A stretch of 64,000 bases of DNA from Flavobacterium gilvum (GTDB taxonomy: Bacteria > Bacteroidota > Bacteroidia > Flavobacteriales > Flavobacteriaceae), in the NCBI RefSeq assembly GCF_001761465.1, contig NZ_CP017479.1, forward strand, positions 2,976,001 through 3,040,000, in the 5' to 3' direction. How positions within the stretch are numbered: the first letter of the stretch is position 1; the number at the start of each line of letters is the position of its first letter. A program made the translations under genes and the position numbers. This document shows positions 8,401 to 15,942 of the stretch, one piece after another. Below the pieces are notes generated by a model that did no database searches, was not told the origin of the DNA, and saw only the letters and a program-made list of their open reading frames with translations.

Positions 8401-11368
8401 AACATGGAAAGACAATAATGGTAATGTTGTTGCTACTATGACTAATTTACCATTAAATGGAAAAGTATTGTGGCCTGGTGCAGTTGTTGACGAAAAAGGT
8501 AACGGAATAGATTGGCCAGGATGGTTACTTGTGAATGGAAAATGGATTCAAGGTGCTGATGGTTTTGAAAATCTTAGACCAACTGCTTCATTAACCTTAA
8601 CAATGAATCCAAGTGAAACTATAGTGGTAAATTACCCTCCATCTGATCCTTTATGTACATCAAGACCAACATTTAGAATTGATGCTGTTGATGATAATGC
8701 AGGAACTATTGTAGGTGTTAATGTTACTACTCCAAATGTTATTAATGTTTTCAAAAATGATACATTAAACACAGACCCTGTAAATCCAGCTGATGTAACC
8801 TTGACAACAGTTACAGCAAATCCGTTCTTGCAATTGAACGCAGATGGTACAGTCGATGTATTGCCTAACGCTCCAGCGGGTATTCAGACAATGGTTTATC
8901 AAATTTGTGAAAAAGCTGATACTGGTAACTGTGACACTGCTACTGTAACAGTAAATATAGAGACTCCTACTATGACTGTAACCGGACAAAGTATTTGTAT
9001 CAATGATGTTCCTTACTTCAGTTATACATCTACTGCCAATAATTTCACTCCGCTAAACGGATTAACATTAACATGGAAAGACAATAATGGTAATGTTGTT
9101 GCCACCATGACTAATTTACCATTGAATGGAAAAGTATTGTGGCCAGGAGCAGTTGTTGACCAAAACGGAAACGGAATTGATTGGCCAGGTTGGTTATTGG
9201 TAAATGGAAAATGGATTCAAGGTGCTGATGGTTTTGAAAACCTAAGACCAACTGCATCTGTAACAATGACATTAAATCCAGATACAACTGTTATAGTAAA
9301 TTATCCACCATCTGATCCTTTATGTACCTCAAGACCAACATTCAAAATTGATGCGGTTGATGATACTGCCGGACCAATAGATGGTATCAATGGAGCTACA
9401 AATGTGCTTAATGTACTCAAAAACGATACTTTGAACACAGATCCTGTAAATCCTGCCGATATTACTTTGACCTTAGTAACACCAGATCCAACAGGACACA
9501 TAACAATGGCTCCAAATGGTTCCATTAATTTAAAAGATGGTACTCCAGCAGGTGTTTATACTTTAGTATATCAAATTTGTGAAAACGCCGATACTGGAAA
9601 TTGTGATACAGCCACCGTAACCATAAATGTTATTTGTAATGATAAAACAAAAATCTCTGGTGTAGTTTATAATTCTGATACAAATACTCCTTTGGCAAAT
9701 GTACCAGTAAATTTAATCCCTCAAGGTACAACACCTGGGCCAGTTCTCTTGCAAATTACCAATGCACAAGGACAGTACAACTTTACAGGAGTGGTTCCTG
9801 GTGATTACCTAGTTCAAGTGCAAGGTGCTCAATTAAATATTGTTTTTGGATTGTTTCCTGATACATCCAGTTTATTCTTTACCAAATTAGAAAACTGTAA
9901 ATATCAAGTACATGATTATCCATATAGCAAATCAGAAAGACCTGTATTACAAGGTTATGTTTGGTATGATGTAAACAACAATGGTATTGAAGATGAATGG
10001 TATGATGCCAATAACGATGGATTGGTTACTCAAAACATTCCTGATGCAAATGGAAATATAGATTATAGCAAATGGGAATGGATTGACCTCAATGGAGATG
10101 GAAGCTATAAAGGAACATTAAACGTTGGAGAATTAAATAAGGTAGGTTTTGGAAATGCTAAATCTCCAAATATATTTGTAACTGGTCCAAACGGATATAA
10201 CAAGCAAGTTATTATTGGTTTAGAAGGTGTTTGGAGAGATCGACCTGATACTGGATTATTTGGAGACTATAAAGTCGAACTAAAAATGGATGCAAACTTA
10301 GAAGCACAATCTTCTGCATTGGGTGCAACAGGTTTGGTTAAGGTTTTACCTGGTACAACCAAAATTGCAAATTCTGCCAAAACTGGCAAAGCAACAAGTT
10401 TTGAAGTTTGCGGACCTACATCCGGTAATCCATTAGCGACCACTTTGACAGTTAGTGATCCAACTGAATTAACTATGGATTTTGGTATTAGCTGTAAAAT
10501 GTATGCAGACATCGTAGCGACTCCAGATGTATTTAATATAACAAATTGTACACTCGACACTCAAGTTCGTAATGCATTAAGCAATGATTTATTAAATGGC
10601 TCACCATCCAGTATCACTAATTTTAATTTCAAATTATTATCTCCTGTAGTGTCACATATTAATATCGATGCTACTGGAAACATAGTATTTGAAAACGGAA
10701 TACCAGCAGGACAATACATATTCAACTATCAAGTGTGTGAAAAAGCAAATCCAACAAATTGTACTACATCAACTATTACAATTAATGTTACGCCATTAGC
10801 CGCAGTTACAGTGACTGGCACATCCTACTGTAATGCCGATACTACGCTTATTGATTTGAATACTTCATTGCCACAAGGAACACCAACAGGTACTTGGATT
10901 GACTCTAATAGCACAGGAGGTTTAAATGGTAATATGCTAAATGCTATAGGAATACCAATTGGCAAATACAAATATGAATATAAAATAGTCGGTGATTGTC
11001 CAAAAAGCATATTTTTAGAAATATCAGTAAACGATGATTGTAAAGTACTTCCTTGTAAGGCTCTTGTTGTACACAATGCTATATCTGCCAATGAAGATGG
11101 TAAAAATGATTATTTCCAAATCGACAATATAGAGGATAACGCCTGTTACAAAAATGTGAGAGTCGAAGTGTATAATCGTTGGGGAGTATTAGTTTTTGAG
11201 AGAGACAATTATAATAATGAAGGAAATGGATTCAGAGGAAAATCTGAAGGAAGAACTACTATTAGTAAAAACGAAGGATTACCAACAGGAACTTATTTCT
11301 ATATATTAAGCTATGATACAGATGGTGTTAAAGTTAAAAAAGATGGTTACCTCTATTTAGTAAAATAA
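2462..11368 (+). CDS. SprB-like giant repetitive surface adhesin, T9SS-secreted
   Basis: A 2968-residue secreted protein of the SprB gliding-adhesin type. I start it at 2462 rather than 18 codons earlier because this ATG begins a clean signal peptide (MKKITSIRII, hydrophobic core, ending near GHSQ). Order: a unique N-terminal region, a PKD-like domain around residues 195-280, one diverged SprB repeat, twelve near-identical 77-residue repeats (residues 377-1300), four diverged SprB-type repeats, and two DUF11-like domains. Then come two full copies and one partial copy of a 223-residue module, and a carboxypeptidase-regulatory-like domain. The last 90 or so residues are a gliding-motility-associated C-terminal domain (AISANEDGKNDYF, then VYNRWG), the type B signal for type IX secretion. 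In F. johnsoniae SprB is the mobile adhesin moved along the cell surface. The downstream porP/sprF-like gene fits the sprB-sprF arrangement. Confidence 0.9.
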   Translation: MKKITSIRIIVFLILLFSTTIGHSQSPIMANLTPSNSPACPPAGCTANDVKIGEVYIADASGNRLTTCTSGNPISGQYLWVRITDASSKYGLYMQFNMYRGTQEIDQNGNQISDGNINKITVGDNRQIIAGNYRMMPLPSYTCGDFLTLKNIYLSWQTPPGGQATTVTPECATTSKCSAENLPNTIIVNTPLAVSFSTVNECTSGAYQQVTFTNTSTGGDGTLTYLWNFGDGANPSTSTASGNSSTPIIVTYLTGGTKNITLTITDADGDTAMQSGTVSVGTCCTIAINSISKTNITCNGNSDGTVTATKTGGIGTFSYDLLFSPTSGGTFSATGLPTNGDSTGIYTGLGVGFYKVIVSEANGCNQTSSEVQITQPNAIVVSNVSQSTIGCKGGNATVTITATGGTGALSYTFDGVTNSTGIFTHKAGTSLTYSVTDANSCAAATGTFTIVEPNAIVVSNVSQSTIGCKGGNATVTITAAGGTGALSYTFDGVTNSTGIFTHKAGTSLAYSVTDANSCAAATGTFTIVEPNAIVVSNVSQSTIGCKGGNATVTITAAGGTGALSYTFDGVTNSTGIFTHKAGTSLAYSVTDANNCAAATGNFTIVEPNAIVVSNVSQSTIGCKGGNATVTITAAGGTGALSYTFDGVTNSTGIFTHKAGTSLAYSVTDANNCAAATGTFTIVEPNAIVVSNVSQSAIGCKGGNATVTITATGGTGALSYTFDGVTNSTGIFTHKAGTSLTYSVTDANNCAAATGTFTIVEPNAIVVSNVSQSTIGCKGGNATVTITATGGTGALSYTFDGVTNSTGIFTHNAGTSLTYSVTDANNCAAATGTFTIVEPNAIVVSNVSQSTIGCKGGDATVTITATGGTGALSYTFDGVTNSTGIFTHKAGTSLAYSVTDANNCAAATGNFTIVEPNAIVVSNVSQSTIGCKGGNATVTITATGGTGALSYTFDGVTNSTGIFTHKAGTSLAYSVTDANNCAAATGTFTIVEPNAIVVSNVSQSTIDCKGGDATVTITATGGTGALSYTFDGVTNSTGIFTHKAGTSLAYSVTDANNCAAATGTFTIVEPNAIVVSNVSQSTIGCKGGDATVTITATGGTGALSYTFDGVTNSTGIFTHKAGTSLAYSVTDANNCAAATGTFTIVEPNVIVVSNVSQSTIDCKGGDATVTIIATGGTGALSYTFDGVTNSTGIFTHKAGTSLAYSVTDANNCAAATGTFTIVEPNAIVVSNVSQSTIGCKGGDATVTITATGGTGALSYTFDGVTNSTGIFPHKAGTSLAYSVTDANNCAAATGTFTIVEPNVLLATVVKTDVICNGQNNGTITITSPTGGYGTYEYRLNSGNWQESGNFTGLAPAIYSVQIRDAANTACEITLGSQTISEPATLTCSIEKNKAVSSNGLSDGEATVTPVGGNGGYIYLWDNGETTAKATKLNEGLHTVTITDSKGCTTTCSETITQPEVLSCEVKQDSPVKCFGDSNGTATVTPKGGNFGYTYLWDNGETTAKAIALNVGSHTVTVTDQLGYKTTCNITIEQPEAVLSATAVIINNNNCTACNNGTINITVMGGTAPYTYLWSNGSITEDISNLSNGSYSVEITDSRGCKVSYPFVISESSINVTKDGTYVDSNQDGITNLGDVVTYNFVVKNTGTVDLTNVTISDNNATISGGPIASLAVGATDSTTFTGSHVITQAEINAGLIYNLANVTAKDPEEKTVTDTSSDPTPCTSCPKDSECPDCTITQLNQTPGLTVIKTATTTSFSKVGDIINYTITVKNSGNVTLNNITVKDPLTGLDTLIAILIPGATSDYTQSYTITQDDLNKGSVTNVAKADGFKPNETPISATDDEIVNEKANPIDAVNDNAGTVVGVNVTTPNVINVFTNDTLNGLAVNPADVNLTTVTPNPFLKMNDDGSIDVLPNAPAGVQTMVYKICEKLNNTNCDSATVTVNIEAPSMTVNGESICINDVPYFSYTTSANNFTPLNGLTITWKDNNGNVVATMTNLPLNGKVLWPGAVVDEKGNGIDWPGWLLVNGKWIQGADGFENLRPTASLTLTMNPSETIVVNYPPSDPLCTSRPTFRIDAVDDNAGTIVGVNVTTPNVINVFKNDTLNTDPVNPADVTLTTVTANPFLQLNADGTVDVLPNAPAGIQTMVYQICEKADTGNCDTATVTVNIETPTMTVTGQSICINDVPYFSYTSTANNFTPLNGLTLTWKDNNGNVVATMTNLPLNGKVLWPGAVVDQNGNGIDWPGWLLVNGKWIQGADGFENLRPTASVTMTLNPDTTVIVNYPPSDPLCTSRPTFKIDAVDDTAGPIDGINGATNVLNVLKNDTLNTDPVNPADITLTLVTPDPTGHITMAPNGSINLKDGTPAGVYTLVYQICENADTGNCDTATVTINVICNDKTKISGVVYNSDTNTPLANVPVNLIPQGTTPGPVLLQITNAQGQYNFTGVVPGDYLVQVQGAQLNIVFGLFPDTSSLFFTKLENCKYQVHDYPYSKSERPVLQGYVWYDVNNNGIEDEWYDANNDGLVTQNIPDANGNIDYSKWEWIDLNGDGSYKGTLNVGELNKVGFGNAKSPNIFVTGPNGYNKQVIIGLEGVWRDRPDTGLFGDYKVELKMDANLEAQSSALGATGLVKVLPGTTKIANSAKTGKATSFEVCGPTSGNPLATTLTVSDPTELTMDFGISCKMYADIVATPDVFNITNCTLDTQVRNALSNDLLNGSPSSITNFNFKLLSPVVSHINIDATGNIVFENGIPAGQYIFNYQVCEKANPTNCTTSTITINVTPLAAVTVTGTSYCNADTTLIDLNTSLPQGTPTGTWIDSNSTGGLNGNMLNAIGIPIGKYKYEYKIVGDCPKSIFLEISVNDDCKVLPCKALVVHNAISANEDGKNDYFQIDNIEDNACYKNVRVEVYNRWGVLVFERDNYNNEGNGFRGKSEGRTTISKNEGLPTGTYFYILSYDTDGVKVKKDGYLYLVK
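3590..6361 (+). repeat. Twelve tandem 231-bp repeats in the adhesin gene
   Basis: Twelve in-frame copies of exactly 231 bp (77 residues) start at 3590, 3821, 4052, 4283, 4514, 4745, 4976, 5207, 5438, 5669, 5900 and 6131. Each copy begins NAIVVSNVSQ, has one Cys in GCKGG or DCKGG and one in NNCAAA or NSCAAA, and ends FTIVEP. The copies differ at only a few residues. The near identity points to recent amplification or ongoing homogenisation by recombination. Confidence 0.97.
8009..9640 (+). repeat. 669-bp long repeats, two full copies and one partial
   Basis: A second repeat series lies in the adhesin gene. Copies begin with the Asp-Ala-Val-Asn/Asp-Asp segment at about 8009, 8678 and 9347, spaced exactly 669 bp (223 residues). 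The first two are full length and share a DWPGWLLVNGKWIQGADGF segment and a closing PPSDPLCTSRPTF. The third keeps only the first half, up to the NCDTATVTINV stretch. Codon-level differences are more numerous than in the 231-bp series, so this duplication is older. Confidence 0.85.
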
Positions 11369-11377
11369 ATAAAATTT

Positions 11378-11413
11378 AGAAATACTCTGAAGTTTATTTC
11401 TCAGAGTATTTCT
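11378..11413 (+). terminator. Hairpin between adhesin and porP/sprF-like gene
   Basis: Perfect 13-bp inverted repeat, AGAAATACTCTGA (11378-11390) and TCAGAGTATTTCT (11401-11413), with a 10-base loop, starting 9 bases after the adhesin stop. No long T-run follows, so it may be a leaky terminator or an mRNA processing or stability element between co-transcribed genes. Confidence 0.6.
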
Positions 11414-11506
11414 AACTATCTAATAATAATTAATGCCAATAAAAAAAATCCTCAAAACTACGCTATCTAAAAGATGGCCAATTTAAACCAACACAAATAG
11501 CTAACT

Positions 11507-12418
11507 ATGAAAACAAAATTATTTTCAATCGTTATGATGTTTACAGTCATTGTAGGTTATGCGCAACAAGATGCTCAATATACTCAATATATGTACAACA
11601 CGATAAATGTGAACCCTGCTTATGCCGGTTCCAGAGGTGCTTTAAGTTTCTTTGCTTTACATCGTACGCAATGGGTAGGCCTAGACGGTGCACCAATTAC
11701 AAATACATTTTCTGTAAACACACCTTTTAACAATAGTCGATTAGGACTTGGTGTTTCCATAGTAAATGATGAAATTGGTCCATCAACTTCCAATTCGATA
11801 TCTGCTGATTTATCATACAGCCTGCCGGTTTCCGAAACTTTCAAACTCTCTTTTGGGGTAAAAGGAACAGCAAATATTCTCAACATTGATATAACTAAAT
11901 TGAATCCGGGTGATCAGACAGACCCTCAGTTTCAGAATTTTAGTAACGAATTTTCTCCAAATATAGGTGCCGGTATCTATTTACATTCTGATAAAGCTTA
12001 TCTTGGATTTTCGGTCCCAAATATTTTAGAAGTTGATAAGTACAACGACAATGATGTCGCTATTTATAAAGAAAAAATGAATTTTTACGCAATTGGAGGT
12101 TATGTATTTGATTTAAGTCAATCAGTAAAATTCAAACCCGCATTTATGACCAAACTTGTTCAGGGATCTCCATTGCAGGTAGATGTTTCGACAAATTTTT
12201 TGATTAGCGACAAATTAGTGCTTGGTCTCGCTTATAGATGGAGCGCATCTGCGAGTGCGATGGCAGGTTTTCAAATATCTGATGCATTCTATGTAGGTTA
12301 TGGTTATGATTTTGAAACTACCGAGCTTGCAAATTATAACTCTGGTTCGCATGAGATATTCTTACGCTATGAACTATTCAAGAAAAACAGTAAAATGACA
12401 ACACCTAGATTTTTCTAA
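11507..12418 (+). CDS. PorP/SprF family outer-membrane protein
   Basis: A 303-residue member of the PorP/SprF family. It has a signal peptide (ending near VGYAQQ), then the family's opening DAQYTQYMYNTINVNPAYAG-type segment around residues 21-40, and a C-terminal half of alternating strands as expected for an outer-membrane beta-barrel. In F. johnsoniae, SprF is needed for surface exposure of SprB, and such proteins serve as partners for type B C-terminal-domain cargo. It follows the SprB-like adhesin by 138 bp on the same strand, so this is very likely its dedicated secretion or anchoring partner. The hairpin between the genes could set their relative expression. Confidence 0.9.
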   Translation: MKTKLFSIVMMFTVIVGYAQQDAQYTQYMYNTINVNPAYAGSRGALSFFALHRTQWVGLDGAPITNTFSVNTPFNNSRLGLGVSIVNDEIGPSTSNSISADLSYSLPVSETFKLSFGVKGTANILNIDITKLNPGDQTDPQFQNFSNEFSPNIGAGIYLHSDKAYLGFSVPNILEVDKYNDNDVAIYKEKMNFYAIGGYVFDLSQSVKFKPAFMTKLVQGSPLQVDVSTNFLISDKLVLGLAYRWSASASAMAGFQISDAFYVGYGYDFETTELANYNSGSHEIFLRYELFKKNSKMTTPRFF

Positions 12419-12515
12419 TGCGTCAAAAAGGATACTACTCTTTCTAAAGAATATTGAGGGATAAAATCTATATTTATAACAAAAAATTGTTGCCACTTTT
12501 TTTAAAATAAATATC

Positions 12516-13202
12516 ATGACAAATAAAATCCTCCTTTATACCATAATATTAAGTTTCATTTCTTTCAGTAGTTGGGCACAAAAAAAAAACAGTACCACTA
12601 ATGAAAAGAAACCAGCAGAAATAAAAATGCAATCGTCTATTGCAAATGGAAATAATCCTAATGCCGGAAAAAAAATAAAATATTATCATGTGGAAGAAAT
12701 TACTCCTTTAAAATTTGGCGGTTTCAAGACAACTTATGACGTCCGAGATCCTAAGTTAATCAGGACTTATGATTTAGGACCCAATAATAAAAGAACTATA
12801 ACACCGGTATATGAAGATGAAGTACAACCCGAACAAGTGCAACCATTAAAAGCAGATACGCTGAAAAAAATTGTGCCTTCTGCAGCAATAACAGTTTCAG
12901 ATAAGGCAAAAAGAAAAGATGCATACGCTTATATTGATATTATTAAGACTTATGAAAGAGTTTCAGACAAAGGATTTGAATCTGTTGACATGTTGAAGAA
13001 AGTAGGCGATTCTTATTTTTTTAATGACGAATTTGAAAAAGCTGAAAGTGTTTATACTAAACTATTTAATTTGACCAAAGAATTAGGCCCTGAATATTAC
13101 TATCGCTACTCTATTTCATTAAGAGCAATAGGTAAAAAAGAACTGGCTGATGAATATTTTAAAAAATTCAATGAATTATCCAGTAATCAAACTGGTAAAT
13201 AG
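12516..13202 (+). CDS. Secreted TPR-like protein, partial paralogue of the next gene
   Basis: A 228-residue exported protein with a signal peptide ending near SSWAQ. Residues about 25-125 are low-complexity and Lys/Pro-rich, and I recognise nothing there. Residues about 128-225 form a TPR-like unit (AYAYIDIIKTYERV, DSYFFNDEFEKAE, YYYRYSISLRA) that closely matches residues 25-125 of the PorE-like protein encoded next. It looks like a free-standing copy of that module, made by partial duplication. It lies between the PorP/SprF-like and PorE-like genes with gaps of 97 and 49 bp, so it probably belongs to the same surface-adhesin cassette. Its precise role is unknown. Confidence 0.75.
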   Translation: MTNKILLYTIILSFISFSSWAQKKNSTTNEKKPAEIKMQSSIANGNNPNAGKKIKYYHVEEITPLKFGGFKTTYDVRDPKLIRTYDLGPNNKRTITPVYEDEVQPEQVQPLKADTLKKIVPSAAITVSDKAKRKDAYAYIDIIKTYERVSDKGFESVDMLKKVGDSYFFNDEFEKAESVYTKLFNLTKELGPEYYYRYSISLRAIGKKELADEYFKKFNELSSNQTGK

Positions 13203-13251
13203 AAGCCAATATGATCAAAAAAGAAATTAAGGATATCTAAAAATAATTATT

Positions 13252-15201
13252 ATGAAAAACATTACAGTACTATCCCTAACGATACTCAATCTTTTTTCGT
13301 TTTGCTTTTATGCACAACAGGCAAAAGTATCGAGAGCAGACAAAAAATATGATAATTACGCCTATATTGACGCTATAAAAACGTATGAAAGAATGGCTGA
13401 AAAAGGATATCAGTCACCAGATATGTTTCAAAAATTAGGTAATGCATATTTCTTCAACGCTGAATATGATCAGGCGGCAAAATGGTATGATCAGTTATTT
13501 GCTTTAAAAACAGATGTTGATCCTGTGTACTATTATAGATATGCTTACTGCCTTAGATCTGCTGGCGATACCAAAAAAGCAGATGAAATGCTTAAAATTT
13601 ATAATGAGAAAACAGGAAATACAGCTAAGCCACAATCCGGCAAAACAGTAAATTATATGGATCAGATTAAAGCAAATTCTGGTCGATATAAAGTAAAAGA
13701 TGCAGGAATTAATTCCCCTTATTCTGATTATGGAAGTTCGTTCCGCAACGGAAACAAATTAGTTTTTACTTCGGCAAGAGATACCGGAAGCTTAGGACAA
13801 AGAAGACACAGTTGGACCGACCAATATTTTACGAATCTGTATGAATCAAACTTAACCGGAGATTCATTAATTCCTGCCAGTCCAGTCAAATTTGATAAAA
13901 GCGTAAAATCAAGATTTCATGAAGCCAGCGCAATATTTTCAAAAGATGGCAAAAAAATGTATTTCACAAGAAATAATTATTTGGAAGGAAAAAAAGGCAA
14001 AGACGGCAATAAAGTTACTTTGGTAAAAATTTACAAAGCTGAACTAGTGAATGATTCCTGGGATCATATTACAGAATTGCCTTTTAATAGCAACAATTAC
14101 AGCTGTGCCCACCCTGCGCTGAGTTCAGATGAAAAAACATTGTATTTTGCATCAGATATGCCTGGGACTATTGGCCAATCAGACCTTTACAAGGTTGCTA
14201 TCAACGATGATGGCTCTTTTGGAACCCCGCAAAATTTAGGAAACGTAATCAATACTTCCGGAAAAGAAACATTCCCATTTGTAACCAATGAAAATGAACT
14301 TTATTTTTCTTCAGATACACATCCCGGACTTGGGGGTCTCGACGTTTTTCTTGCCAGAATAAATCCTGATGGAACTTTTGATGAAGTCGAAAATGTGGGA
14401 GATGGTGTCAATTCTTCAAAAGATGATTTTGCCTACCTGATTGACACAAAAAGTAGAATTGGATTTTTCTCATCCAATAGAAGCGGCGGAAAAGGTTTCG
14501 ATGATATTTATCAATTTTTAGAAACCAGAAGGTTAAAACCAAAATGTAAACCTGAATTATATGGAGTTGTAACTGAATTGACTACCGGACAGGTTATGCC
14601 AAATTCTAAAGTTACTCTCTTTGACGAAATGCACAAAGCAATCGCAAATATGGATACAGACGACAAAGGATTTTACTCATTTACAAATCTGGAATTCAAA
14701 AAAACATATAGCGTAAGAGCTGAAAAAGAAGATTATAGCACAGCAGAAAAAACAGTAACACTTTCAACAGAAGAATGTAAAAACGAATTGAATATTGCTT
14801 TCGAAAAAGCATTGTGTAAAGTTGCTGTTGGTGATGATTTGGGTAAATGTTTCGGTATTAAGTGGATTTATTTTGACTTTGACAAAGCCATTATTACAAA
14901 AGTAGCAGAATTAGATTTAGCAAAAATATTAGATGTAATGGCTCAATATCCAAATATGAAAATCGACATCCGTTCCCATACCGATAGTCGAGGTTCAGAC
15001 AAATACAATGAAGCTTTATCAGAGAGAAGAGCAAAATCTACCAAAGATTGGTTAATTAAAAATGGTATTGCTCCAAATAGATTGAGCAGCAAAGGTTATG
15101 GAGAAACTAAATTAGTTAACCGCTGTTCTGATGGAGTACAATGTACAGAAGATGAACACCAGCAAAATAGACGTAGCGAATTTATTATCATGGCTCTATA
15201 A
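13252..15201 (+). CDS. PorE-like protein: TPR, WD40-like propeller, regulatory domain, OmpA
   Basis: A 649-residue envelope protein. It has a signal peptide (ending near FYAQQ), TPR-like repeats at about 25-125, PD40/WD40-like propeller blades at about 150-425 (for example ALSSDEKTLYFASD and GGLDVF), and a carboxypeptidase-regulatory-like domain at about 435-520. An OmpA C-terminal peptidoglycan-binding domain fills about 540-649 (YFDFDKA, HTDSRG, NRRSEF). This four-part order is that of P. gingivalis PorE, which ties the type IX machinery to peptidoglycan. As the last gene after the SprB-like and PorP/SprF-like genes, it probably anchors this adhesin's own export or attachment complex. A strong hairpin follows the stop. 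Confidence 0.85.
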   Translation: MKNITVLSLTILNLFSFCFYAQQAKVSRADKKYDNYAYIDAIKTYERMAEKGYQSPDMFQKLGNAYFFNAEYDQAAKWYDQLFALKTDVDPVYYYRYAYCLRSAGDTKKADEMLKIYNEKTGNTAKPQSGKTVNYMDQIKANSGRYKVKDAGINSPYSDYGSSFRNGNKLVFTSARDTGSLGQRRHSWTDQYFTNLYESNLTGDSLIPASPVKFDKSVKSRFHEASAIFSKDGKKMYFTRNNYLEGKKGKDGNKVTLVKIYKAELVNDSWDHITELPFNSNNYSCAHPALSSDEKTLYFASDMPGTIGQSDLYKVAINDDGSFGTPQNLGNVINTSGKETFPFVTNENELYFSSDTHPGLGGLDVFLARINPDGTFDEVENVGDGVNSSKDDFAYLIDTKSRIGFFSSNRSGGKGFDDIYQFLETRRLKPKCKPELYGVVTELTTGQVMPNSKVTLFDEMHKAIANMDTDDKGFYSFTNLEFKKTYSVRAEKEDYSTAEKTVTLSTEECKNELNIAFEKALCKVAVGDDLGKCFGIKWIYFDFDKAIITKVAELDLAKILDVMAQYPNMKIDIRSHTDSRGSDKYNEALSERRAKSTKDWLIKNGIAPNRLSSKGYGETKLVNRCSDGVQCTEDEHQQNRRSEFIIMAL

Positions 15202-15209
15202 TTAGAAAC

Positions 15210-15264
15210 AGCATTAAAAACAGAAAAACTACCGTAAAATGGTAGTTTTTCTGTTTTTAATGCT
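15210..15264. terminator. Bidirectional terminator, 24-bp perfect stem
   Basis: The arms at 15210-15233 and 15241-15264 are perfectly complementary over 24 bp, with a 7-base loop. Runs of A and T inside the stem supply a T-rich tail in both directions. It lies between the convergent PorE-like and CAP genes and should terminate both. Confidence 0.9.
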
Positions 15265-15275
15265 ATTTCAAAAGT

Positions 15276-15779
15276 TTATATCTTCACGAAGATATTTGTA
15301 TAATATTTTTTACCAGTAGTAGGATTCTCTCTAACTGAGATACCAAAATTAGTATAATCGCCTTCAATGTTTTTTCTGTGGCTTTCGCTAAGTAGCCAAG
15401 CATCAAAAGCACCTTTCGCACTATTGTAATTATAAGCTATGTTTTCACTCACCTGTTTTGCTTTCAAAACTTTTATGATATTTGTGGAACGAGCGTCAAA
15501 ATCGTCATGGTTTACAACGTTATTGGCTATCATATAATTATCATGCTCTTCAGATTTATAAGAAATATAGTTAATTTTTTCTAAACGATTTAAGCCTTTA
15601 CTTGCTCGGTAATCATTTATCAAAGCCATTGTTTCCAATTCAACGGGACTATATTCATAGTTCGTAACAAGTGCTGAGCTAGGAGAGTTATCTGTAGATG
15701 AACTATCATCAGCTGTACACGAAACCATAAAACTCAAAATTGCCACAAAGAAAGACAAACGAAGTATATTCGATTTCAT
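15276..15779 (-). CDS. CAP-domain (SCP/PR1-like) lipoprotein
   Basis: A 167-residue lipoprotein. The signal ends in a lipobox (MVSC, Cys21), followed by an Asp/Ser-rich linker, so it is anchored in the envelope. The rest is a bacterial CAP domain: LINDYRASKGLNRL near the start, the His of NVVNHDDF, the SENIAY motif, and the WLLSESHRKNI motif with the second conserved His. Bacterial CAP proteins have diverse and mostly unknown roles, so I give no specific function. It faces the PorE-like gene across the shared hairpin and is 163 bp from pdxH, probably an independent transcript. Confidence 0.82.
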   Translation of the reverse strand: MKSNILRLSFFVAILSFMVSCTADDSSSTDNSPSSALVTNYEYSPVELETMALINDYRASKGLNRLEKINYISYKSEEHDNYMIANNVVNHDDFDARSTNIIKVLKAKQVSENIAYNYNSAKGAFDAWLLSESHRKNIEGDYTNFGISVRENPTTGKKYYTNIFVKI

Positions 15780-15942
15780 ACTATTAGTAGTTTAAGTTTA
15801 AAGTAGAATGTGGGGCAAACTGCTTTAATGTTAATGGATTAGGTTATTAATCTGATATCAAATAAACTCACTAAACCATAAACTACCAAAAAAAATCGAT
15901 GAACTACATGTATTTTACAAAATAAAAAGATATATTCTTACA

